Shown here: positions 34,839 to 46,800 of the stretch, one piece after another
How positions within the stretch are numbered: the first letter of the stretch is position 1
How the letters are laid out: each line of letters begins with the position of its first letter
From: Phoronis australis
Lineage: Eukaryota; Phoronida; Phoronidae
Length of the DNA stretch: 64,000 bases
Reading direction: 5' to 3'
Assembly (NCBI GenBank): GCA_002633005.1
Contig: NMRA01000039.1
Span: 117,225 to 181,224 of the forward strand
Notes under the pieces: model-generated
What the model was told of the DNA's origin: nothing
Databases searched by the model: none
What the model saw: only the letters and a program-made list of their open reading frames with translations
Translations under genes and position numbers: made by a program

Positions 34839-37800
34839 GTAAATAATTATTTCAGCTCTGGTTACTGGGAGCCCTTAAGAGCGGTCGAAGACAAACTTGC
34901 ATTCTTCTTTTGTTTTCGACTTAATTACTTTTGTTTTTCAAAAAACGACCTTCTCTTGGAAAGGAATGTTTTAAGTATGTTGCCATTTTGCCAAATGACG
35001 GGTAGTTGCAGTTCATTTTGCTGTGTTGCAAATAGTCTGCCTCTTTCAGGCAAGAATAGTCATTCCATTGAGAGTCCTTTCTGTGCATGTGGAGCGAGGT
35101 TCACAAAATGCCTTTGCCTTGCCTCCGCGTCCCTTGTCTCAAAATGTGACTCATTTGATCAAACGCACTCCAATCAGCCGCTCGCCGTTCTATCAAAATG
35201 TATTTATTATATTGCCATGCCAAGCGGCTGGTTAAAGATGTCTGTGGGTGTAATTTGACTGGTGTCTTCTAACTCGCCAAAATGAGGTTTCGGTCCGACA
35301 GCCGAAAACCAGACACCAAACCAGTCTGTAGATATTTACAGACACGCTCGACAAAGCCCGTCCTTCCGGCGTCCGGCATCCGTTGCTCTGTCTCCAAAAC
35401 CCTTTGATGTACATGTGTATTTATGGCGTTTTGCACATATTGTCCTTTCATGGATGGTACCGCATGGACGAATTTTGTTACAGATCCGACTACTGGTGTC
35501 CCCACTAGTGGTAATTTGATTTGTTTTCGTTTACATCATTATCTTCAAAGGTCCTCAACGGATTTTCATAAAATTTGACAAGTAGGTATCTCCCAGGGAA
35601 AACTAGGTCGCAAGATCGACGCATAGGTATCGGTATGTAGGCGTATCCATTGTTAACTTTTTCTTTCTCATAATAAAGAGAATGGTAAGTATTTGTCGGT
35701 AACCGTTTGATGTGCGTCCAAGGTGCTACCTTTATTCTTATTTCCAACCAAGAAGCAACAAAGGAAACAACTGTAACTTCCCACATGCGATAACCATGCG
35801 ACGCGTTTACGCCCGTCGCATGGATCTCGCAAGTTAAACAGTATCTTGCGAAATCCATGCGCCGTCATTTGGCATGGGCTATTAGTGAGATAACGCTATT
35901 TTCCCGTTTTTGTATCTGAAGTTGACAACGGATACTGACGACATTTGGACAGATGCGACTGCCAGTATGCCAAATAATTGTGTATTACACTAGACGACAC
36001 CACCTTCTCAATTCCGATGGGCTTCATACACTCTGCGCCATCTAATGGCTATTATATCATACTGAAAACACACATAGAAGCAAACCGTTTTCAGTTCACT
36101 CGTCGGCACAGCTGAACACTCCTTCCATTCTCGGGTAAATTTTTTCAGATAATTGTCCTATAGCCCGCCATGCAAAAGGTGAACATTTAAAAACGCCCTC
36201 TAACAGACTTTTAGAGACCACTGCACAAAGCACACTATCTAAAAGTTTCATATCCGGATTGGCAATTTCTGAGATGTGATTTTAGTTAAAATTGGATATG
36301 TTTCTAGGCTGCTACGTAACATTATTAATATGCAACTTGAAAACAGATTGCGAGTTAAGCGATTTACCCAAGTGGTTGTGAATGTATGTAGCCTGTATTA
36401 CTGTCCACGCCTCATATGACAACTGAATCATACTAGGGATGGGCTCCTCAGAACTTAGTGATGACACTACAATGCAGTATAAATGTATAGTATTGTAACA
36501 TCGAGTAGTTGGAGAGAGTGATTGTGCTTAAAGGTGCAATGTTTTTATGTCGTCCGATCAGGCAGACGCCGCCTCCTGTCCGAAAAGAAGAAAGATGCCC
36601 AAGTAAATCTAGGAACATGTCTATTCCTTTTCTCACTGGAACCTATTGTAGAGTGAACGCTCGTCCTCATGTGGTCCACATTTCTGACTTCTCACCGTGA
36701 GACTGTCAGATTCCATGACGTAGCTTGGGTCTTGCAGTTTATAGTGTTGGCACGTGATTGGTCAGAATATTAGCATTTGACATACATGTACATGTATTGA
36801 GTAGTTGACGCGGCAGTTACAAAGGCTTTGAAATGTTGGTTTAAAGGTTATCAATGACTCTCATTTTTTAATGAAAAACATTGGCTACGATTACTAATGT
36901 TTCCCTTTTCACGAGCCATGTGCGTTGTTGGCGGTCCATGTATGCCTAAATATTATGTCTAAGGCATTTCTAACATCCCCAAGGAAATGCTCCAACTTTG
37001 TAATTGTCACACTTGTTTTCTGTTTCAGAAGCTTTTACTGACTGGGTATTTTATTACAATTTTTGGTGAGTACCTTCATTGTACACGTACAGTAATGTTT
37101 ATCGTCCCTCATTCTTACGCACCGTAGTTAATAGTTGAACCTGCTCAAAATTGCTACGTCGCCTTGCTGACATTTCTCCTTGACGTAGATACCAACGTTA
37201 AAGTAATCGATGAACTCCATTCTGTCAACGATTTTGTCATGGTTATTTTAGAGCAATAACCAGTCACAAGATCAAAACGAAAGACTTCCATTGCAACACA
37301 TGAACGAAAACTCTATTTGTCATAGATGCCGTGCCATGAGGCTTTAAATGCGTCTTCTGGGACAGTCCTATCAAGGGTCCAGCCTTGGCTGTGATGGTCG
37401 TGACCTGGATTTTAATTTGCGCACAGATTGTTACAGGGCTGTAGGAAGCAGGGGGGCAGGAGTCTCCCACAAAAAATTTCAAGCGTCAGGGTTAAACCGT
37501 GGCAATCGACATAAGCGTGGGGCCGAGGACAACAGAGAAAAGAAAGACTGCGAAATACGGATAAGAGAGAAAATTCTAAGAGAAAATTTAACAGCACTGC
37601 TTGGTTTACCTTTTAAGGACCCTGGCCAGGACATTGTTAGGGTCTCCGCTTTTGCAGCACAGGACGTCTAAACGCACTTGAAAATGTGCACGTAATCATT
37701 CATACTCATGCATTTATTTCGAAAAATCGAGAAAATTTGTAAAGTGAAGCTCTTGCGGAGCATACTAATTTAATGGATTTTTAAATTCAATAAGTCAGTT

Positions 37801-40800
37801 TTTCGAGTGCAAAACTATATTTTTTCAGAGGCCCCTCTCTGGCAAGGGATAACGGAGACAACATTCCCTTTATTTTTTTGTCAAAACTGTATATCATTTG
37901 AGAAAAATTGATAACCTGACAGATAACATCAACTGCGGCGCATTTCCTGATTTTCAAAAAAATAGATATTTTCATATTTAGGAGCCCTGCCCTTGAAGGA
38001 GAGCACTGATAATATTCAAGTGGCCACCTTTTTGTGTTTTTATTAACAAATTCTAAAGGGGCAGCACACGGAGAGAGAGCCTTATGTTGAAATCGATTAC
38101 CTCCATTTTGCTACTTTTTGTGAAATCGTGCAACCGGCTTTCATAAGGTCACTTCCTGCATCGTTTTGTGACAACACGACGGTAGAATGAACTGTCACTC
38201 GTTTTCCAAGCTTAATGATGTTTAGAACTTCCTCTTAAGGTGTCCCATTTCAGACGTGACCCTCTCTCGGTGAGGAAAATGTCCCTTTGTCCTTCTATAC
38301 ATGTAAATCCGACACAACCAAGAATTCACGAGGGAATTTGAGATTCCAAATTCATCAAAAAATACAAAACATTGGTGCCCAGCACAGCAGTATCAATACA
38401 TTCGAACCAAACAACCAAAAATGTGAACAAAATACATGTACCTGTACAATAGGATTGACCGCCATCAAAAGGGTGGAATTTTGAACAACGTGAAGACCAC
38501 TGTTTGTGAATTACACAAAAGGACTATTTCCGGTGGTTAGTTATAAAATAAAGTTACTGTTTCCCATAGTATCACAAGAATGGTATTTCTTTTGAAGGGA
38601 CCTTTTACTAAAAAAACGGGGATTAAGAAAAAAACGGGGTACTACGATCAGAGATATAAATTGAACATTCCCGCCGAATTCCTGCCTTTTTTCCTTTTTA
38701 TTGGACTTTTTACTCGTTTTTCTCGGACTTTCTGTTTCTCTGAGAAGAGCCTTTTTGCCCACTTCGCCAAATGGGGGAGGAGCTCGTGTGAGCCTCCCTT
38801 GGTGCGTGCATGGTTACTATGATTTGCTCGTAAAGAATTTCCCCATGTGGAAAACACTGCTGTCTATGCTACTGTTTCTGATGACCGCGTACATGTCGAA
38901 AGGGGGTACTCAAAGAACTCTCGCATTCATAAACAATGAATTCAACGTTTTTTGTCAGTGGAGTTCAAATTTACCTCGTGACCGTTATAGGCACATGTAC
39001 CTCTGAAATGAACAAAAATATACCTCAATACGAATACCCCATCTCTCATGTTCCCCCGGTTACCCGTTAAAAATCTTCGAGCATGCCTGCGGAAATTGCT
39101 TATAACATTTCGTTTTGATAAACAAATTCGTTGGTTTCTATTTTACTTGTTTAAGTACCTACGAAAATCAATAGATTCATAGGTGATTTTTGACAATTAG
39201 AAGCTAATCTTCTAAGAAATGATATTTCAGTGAATTTAATTGCAGCCTGGAGTTGGAAAAACTCTGTAATCCCATCCTCAAATAGTAAAGTACACTTAGA
39301 AGATGTTTGCCTATCTAAAATAACTCTTAAAGACATTGATGAAATTCAGACTCACAAACCGTAGGTCGAAAAAAGTTTCAAAAGTCCTTAAATAAATAAA
39401 ATTAAACTCATTACTTGGAGAGGTTTGTACTTCCTTGGTGCTTTTATTTTATCGTAGCATTGAGCAGTGGCGGGGGGCCAAGGAGGCCATGCCCCCTTTN
39501 TACTTTGTCCTGCCCCCCCCCCCGAAGTCAAAGTCCTGAATCCGCCCCTGTTGAGCAATGGATTTTGGTTCTTCAAAACTGAATTGTTTGCTTACCTGAT
39601 TCCCGTGCACGTCATGACTGACGCACCCACGTTAAAATATGATATAACCATGCAGTAGGTCCGCGCAGAATCTCAGGGATCCACAAGAACTGAACTTCAG
39701 GCGTTAAAGTGTGTACATTTTTGGGAAACACTCTGTATCATTTTCCCCAACCACCAGAAACTGGACAGCCGGTCGTGTTTCAACGACAGATTTTGAAACA
39801 TCCCCAAGGGCACTATACCAGTACCTCGGTACCTCACCTTTTTAAAAATCTCCTTTAAAGAATGACCATAATAAAATAAAGTTTTCCCGATGCTGTATAA
39901 CAATAAAATAAATCATGACTTTAGAGCCAGTGCGGAGGGCCGGCACAAGCTGTCTGTCTCGAGTGAATCATGGCTAAGTCGACCAGCAACTAGCTTTAGT
40001 TCATCGGGAATTTCGTATTTTCACACTGTTAGATCACAGCTATATAGCTACTTGAGGCAGCTCTTCGTTACATGTTAGTTTACTGGTCTTAGGCCTATTC
40101 TTACTCTCCATGTTGTTTCACGGTTACTGGCTGCATCCCACCTAGAGCAGACGTAGAAGATTCGGTACAAATATGGTGGCACCGGGAGCACGGGGATATC
40201 GGAGTTGGTGGCGATGGGGGGGAGTGTTTTGGCGAAATCGAAATGGTTTGTGCCGNCCCCCCCCCCCCCCCACCCAATAACTTTTGCCTTCCTACGGGTC
40301 TGTCTTAACGTAGCTCGGTAAGACAGTCGTCAAGTCTGAACGTGAATATTCATCAAATCTAACGTTTTCCATCTTCTAAAAGAACGAACTGCCCCAGGTT
40401 TAGAGGTGAAATACCAACTGCTATATAATGGTCCGATGTAACTGGTTCTTTAACATCTTGAACAGCTTCTAGTCTTCGAATTTTATCTCTTTCAGTGTCG
40501 TTTGGGTGTGGTTGCCCTCCAGGTTGGGGATACTACGATGGTACGGACTCTTGTATTCTATCATCTGAAACAACTCAAGATTACACACAATCGCTAGAGC
40601 TGTGCCGTTCCATGAACGCTGAAATCGCCACCGTGACTGACATCTATGAACAGATATTTTATAAAGAATAGTAAGTTTTTTCCATGTGGTCCAAAAAATA
40701 TAACAATTCGAGACAGTCGTGTCGAGAAATCTGGCATTCTGTTGGAACTATTTAAACAGCTTATTGAAGGAAGCGGCTTGGAGTGTAGTATGGCTAAGGG

Positions 40801-43800
40801 AAGATTTTAAGGTATGGACCCAGAAATAAACGTATAGGTTCATACAGTACAACTTGTAACAGGATTAAAAGTGCGACCCACAATCTAACCGTTCCTCGCT
40901 CTTGCTGTCATGTTAATTCATTAATACCAAAAAATGTGCTAGCGTCCTTAGACACGGACTACGTTGATACAGTGTACAAGAGTCGTTCTGACAAAAACGT
41001 GCCACTTTTGGCTAGGTGACTCACAGGAGAAATATTCGCAGACGCCACAGACAAATTTCGTCTATTAGTGAAAAGTTGTCTAAAGTTGGCAAGAATCTAT
41101 CAGGTTTGTTTTTATGCGCCCACATGTTAACAAGTGGGCATATTTTACATGTACCTTCATTTCCATCCGTCCGTGCGTCCGTCATCCGCTGCTCTTTCCC
41201 CAAAACGTTCGATATATGTCCATGCTATTTTGCAGATACATGTATGTTCCTCTCGTGTATGGGACGGCTTCAACTAACTTTCGAGCGGGGCCATGCACCT
41301 AGAGGCAATTTTATTTTCTTTATGTTTACCACTGCATCTTCGTAAGTCTTCCAACGTATATTCATAAAAAATACCAAATAGGTATCCATTAGTAATATGC
41401 CACATCTTTTTGTTTTCGGATGGGGTATTTTGCGCTACCTAGTGGCCATTTTTACTGTTTTTGAGTCTGTGTTTGCGTCAGCACCTGTATCAAACAAACC
41501 GCTATAAGGATGATTTTGAAAATTGGCAAACATGTTCCTACTGCAAAGAGGGCGGCTGACGATAGCTTTGAACGACCTCAATCACTGTGGCGCCTCCTAA
41601 AAGTAATTCTTTCTTGCGTCCATTGGTGTATCTCCTAAATCCTCTGCAGGATCGTCATTACATTTATCAAGTGTATCATATGGAGTTGACAACGGACTAC
41701 GACGTCTTTCAGACGGATCCGACGAACCCTGTTTCCTTAGTGGCAATTTCATTATTTCTCTTTTTCCTCCGTTCTTCAGAAATTCGATGAAATTTATAGT
41801 ACTAATGAACACCCCCATAAAGCACAGCGTTTCTTGTATATGTTGGTGCATTCGCAATCCCTGCGCCCTGTAGGTTGGCTTTTACAATTGTCTGAGGAGG
41901 TTTGCTCCGCCAGCATTGAACGAATTGGCAGACGGATACGACTGACGTTGTTCCCCCTCTTGGCAACTTTATTTTGTAAGTTTGTTTGTTTGTTAATTTG
42001 TTTGTTTATTGGTTTGTTTTGCCTCGGTATCTTTGGAATTCCTTTGCCGATTTTCATGGAACATAGTAAATAGCCTTCTCTTTTTCGGATCCTTTCGATG
42101 TACTTTGTGTATTTTTCGACTGCGGCTGTATCTCATGAAAACCTTGGTAATTTGACTGGAGGATTTCTTGGAAAATGGCAACGGATGACAACGACTTCCG
42201 CATGGTTCCAACTACCTTTGGCCGCCTAGTGGCAAACCCTGGCTCACTCCTCTGGGATCAGTCCATGAAAAGTGGCCTCAGTTTTAAGTCAGAAATTTGG
42301 GTTCACGTTTCACACAATTATGTTTGAAAAGTAATTAAAGGCAAGTTGAACAAAAAATAAAGACTCTGAAAATAAATGTTAGTTACCGAGGCAATTCTAC
42401 AGATCACTTATACTGTAGACTGTGAAGCGCTCATAGTTTGGCTAATGCCTTATACACATTTTAGCAATTGTGAAGTCAGGAGCGCAAGACAAAATTTTTG
42501 TCTTAAGTCTTAAGTCACCTTATCATAAAACATTGCGAGTTTATCACGATTGTAATAAGGATTTGTGTTGATAACGTGCTTCTATTCAATAAAGCATGGT
42601 TGATCGGAAGACCGCTTAAAGGCGAAGGCAACCTTTTTCCATGTCATTTTGAGCTAAAATAAGGTTGGTTGGTTATCCTAGACATATTTTCCACTTAATT
42701 ACAGCTTTTCGTAATTTTATAAATTACTCGTCCGCTACTCCGGAAGTGAAGTTTTAGGAGGCAAGCGTTTCCCGCCACTTGGTTTTGCGTTGACTTTACC
42801 GTGCGAATCTGTTCTATTCTACTTTTGTTTTGTGCTCTTTTTCAACAATTGTCGCCACCACTTTCCATAGGCGAGTATTCTGCGGCAAGATAGGTTAGTA
42901 GAGAACTCAACTACGTTGGATTTAGGGATTGTTTAGTGTGTTGTAAGATGAAAATGGCTGGAGTCGGTGACCCGTATTACAATGACTGTAGTGGGAGTGA
43001 CGGAGACCTTGTTCACAGCAGTGGTGACGAGGAATATTTTCACGGACATTCAGTGGGTGGGTACATGTTTGAGTATAACGAGGCAGAGTACATACAGGCA
43101 CAGGTAGCTGTTGATAGAAACGAGGCGGCTACTGAGGACAGACGTGGTGACACATTTTGGTGCAAATGCACTGTGTGCGTTGTTATGCCAACCTCAATGG
43201 AATGCTTGTGCTATTCAGAGTTCGACGAGGCCAAGCCACTACTGGACATGGTTAAGTGGACCTCCGGCATACCACGGACAGAGGAACAACTGTCCCGCTT
43301 GCCAGAGTGTCCCGCGACACACTCCCACTGGATGGTGACCTGAGCATCCAAACTGCTTACAACGTGTCGTGTGACTCCCTCGCCACACACCTGGCACCTT
43401 CTAAATAGCTCCAACACTTTTATTTGGACAAGTCCACAACAAACTTATCAAAGTTTGGCTCACCGATCTGTTCACTGGACGACGAACTGTCCTCTTCACT
43501 GGGTGTCGAACTGAGCCTGTAATCACTCCCACTACTCAATATCAGCAGGGCTGCTTAGAGGTTCTGGGCTGGAGAAAACAGCACAGGGCGAATCACTACT
43601 GGTTCCAGGAATTGCACGCTGTGGGGTACGTTTGGAGGCACGGGTGACAGTAGATTAAGTGCCTCCACTGGATCCAGTCATTGTACTGGCCACAGCTCGC
43701 GAGGCTTCTCGCTTCAAAAACGCACTTCTCGGGGGTGGCGACGGGGCACTGCCAGGAATTAACACAGACGAAATGGCATCCTTCTTCAGACGTTGTTTCA

Positions 43801-46800
43801 CAGGGACCTTCATCAGTTCAGCGTACAAATCCCTTTCGTAATCGGACAGCAGAAAGTGCTTGCCACACACACGGTAATTCTCCACTGCTTTGTACGTTGC
43901 GTTGACGGGTAACGCTGCGTTCTTCACACGAACGAGCCAAGTACGGCGAAATGTGTCATCCATCGGAAAGCGATGCAAAGGTACTCCCAAAGCGCGCGTG
44001 AGCCGATAATTAGTACATCCTGGTACGCAGCAACAGTGTGGCATGTTGACTGACTAGTAAATGAAAGCAAACGACGACGAACTTAACACAACCGAGGTAC
44101 AGTGTAGAACAATGACTGACTCGGCAGCTCTCACAGTCAGACCATATGAAAAGAAATTGGCGCGAAATGCTTGCCTCCTAAAACGTCACTTCCGGAGTAG
44201 CGGACGAGTAATTAATAAAATTACGAAAAGCTGTAATTAAGTGGAAAATATGTCTAGGATAACCAACCAACCTTATTTTAGCTCAAAATGACATGGAAAA
44301 GGGTTGCCTTCGCCTTTAAAATACAGTGATACCTATCTGTGCATAGGGACACTACATGTACACATACCACAGGCATGAACTCTCCTGTCGATGAGCGTCA
44401 GGAGGCTTGACAATTTACCGACATTTCTCTAACGTAATTTGTAATCTGTTCATTACAAAGAACAATAGTTAATGGTATAATCCTTTGTTGCATGTAAGGA
44501 ATGAAGTACTCGGTGTCGCAGGTCTCGCTGATCAACGGGCGTATTTTCTCTTTCTGGAATGAGTGACAAGATGATGCTAATTTTGCTTCCAGGCTCACAT
44601 TTGTGATTCGCTTTCTTTCAGTTTATACTCTATAAGAAATGATGAATTCCACTTCATCGGATCATCCAACGCATCGCCTTACTGGATAGACGGTACCTTG
44701 ATAACAAAGCAAGAATACCTAACGGCCCCTGGGCACGCGATTGTGTTTTCAAGGTTTGAAGCTAAGCAAGTTGAAATGACTGCAAGGAACAAAGCTTTGT
44801 GCAAAATGCCCGAAGGTACGTACATTAAGACAGCTGATACTGTAACATTTACAATATATCCAGCCAGCACAACCGTGGTGCACTCGTCCCACAGATCCAC
44901 AAAGGTGACTGAAACTGCGCATGTGCACGTATTATGCTGCCATCGTGTCGCCGTTTTACAGCAAAGTGATGTTTACTCTCCACCAGTAACGTTTGAACGT
45001 TGCACAGAGAATTGTATTTTATCACTGAAGAAAATTGAAATGAGCCACCCTGCGATATATCGTTATTTTTTGTCCGTCTCAGCTCCGAGATGTTCATAAG
45101 TATGTTCCTAATGGTTATATGTAAATCATGGTCAACCATAAAGCACATGTACATATTACATCCTCGAGAGTATAAACTTAATTTCGGTTTGTGACGCTAC
45201 GACTTTTCCTCATATTTGTATTGGCGTAAATCACGGGAGAGTAATTACGCCGAGCCAAAGAATGTTCATTTCCACTTCTTGTTCATTTACTGCTTCGATA
45301 TGCCATCGAGAATAGTCCAAATAAATTGTGCTTAAGTATTCCTGTACCTGTTTCGTCATTGATATTCACTATGTAGGCTTAGCCTAATTACAAATGCTCC
45401 TATTTTTAATGGGATTGTGAGCAGAAAGCAATCATCTCTATGGTCTTTTGAAAGTGATTTTTTAGTCAATTTTCCATCTTTAACGAATACTGGAACTGCA
45501 GCTGGCTACGTTAAAAACAAGCAAATTACGCCACATCTGCAATTTTTAGTCCAAAGCCACCGTATGCATGGGATTATTAAGAACTGGGAGACAATGCATT
45601 CAAACTGATAAAACTCTAGCAATCAGGAGAATATGGATATCGATCAGCCTGAAGAGTACCTGAACTTCCTGCTGAATTTCAACGTCCCGCTTGCAAGTAG
45701 TAAAGTCTTAAGAAAAGTCCAGACCAGGTCAGCTGGGTCATGGGGTCAACATCTGACAAATTTTCACTCAAAAGTGATTCAAAATCAGTCCCTATCAAAA
45801 GCTCAATCAACACCGCAGCCGCCAATTTATAATGAAATTGAAGGAGGCGAAGTCGACTGTGGCTCAAGTTAGCTATATTGAGTGCCACCTTTGAAGCCCA
45901 TGAATTTCATGAGTGTATGCATGTATACGTTTACTCAAGTGTTTATGGCGTCCGTGTGCTTGTACTAGACTATACAGTAAGAGGTGCTTGTGATCTGTAT
46001 AATCCGATAGACTAAATTATAGGACATGCTCATTTGAGTGCACTCAGGGTTGATACACTGTACATGTATCTTTCGTTCCTGTTTAATGTCGGTTCTAAAT
46101 TAATTGTTTCGTTTCATGATACAACCATGCCACTTTACCGACAGTGTACTGCCCACCTCCGCCCGTCTATCCTACCGCGATCCTGCACGGTACAGGTAAT
46201 GCTTCTTATAGCATCCGAACATTCAGTTGCCTCGATGGACTGGACTTTTACGACGGTAGTTTTGCAATACATTGCCAACTAGACAAAACTTGGAACGACA
46301 CAGGACTACAATGCAAAAACATCACAAGTCCTGAAGGTAAGGGGAACGCCTGAGCTAATGCTCGGTGTGCCTGGGGCGTTTTTTGAGACGGGTGCGATGA
46401 ACAACCATGTCTTGTTTAATTCTCTGTACGTGCATTTTAATTAAGTTTCCGTTATTGGATGGCGTCCGGTTTGCTGCAGCCATAGTACATGTAAATGGAC
46501 TGCAACTACGTAAACTTTCAATGGACGAAATCTGTGGTCTTACGGAAGCAATGGCGTCGTAATTAGCGACACCTGGCCAAATTATCTGGTTTTATTTCCG
46601 TCAAGTACGTCGTCTGCTAGTCATGGTCGGCTGTGGAGTCGTCACAATACATTAACCGGAAACTGAAACAGATAATTTAGGAGAGTAGCGCCTCATCTAG
46701 GACACTACGCAAGAAAATGTCTGAGTGTCGCATCTGTTGTCTGTAATCTATGCTGCAACCAATAGTGCCAGCCTTGTAATTTTTATGCGCCCACATATTT

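Larger units (their letters stand above)
42620..44315. mobile_element. TTAA-flanked DNA transposon with 158-base inverted repeats
   Basis: Bases 42620-42777 and 44158-44315 are inverted copies with very few differences; both start AGGCGAAGGCAACC. TTAA lies directly outside both ends (42616-42619 and 44316-44319), the target duplication of the Kolobok and piggyBac superfamilies. The 1696-base element carries two convergent intronless genes: a P2X7-ballast-like gene on plus and a THAP gene on minus. No transposase is present, so it depends on another element. THAP domains are known in Kolobok-type and P-type transposases, which favours Kolobok. It is inserted in the intron that splits the lectin domain. 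Confidence 0.88.

Noticed and set aside
37348-37671. Open plus-strand frame of 107 codons in the intron of the plus gene
   Set aside because: No splice borders, no domain and low-complexity basic composition.
44398-44598. Minus-strand frame of 66 codons between the TTAA element and the lectin exon
   Set aside because: No splice sites or family motifs.
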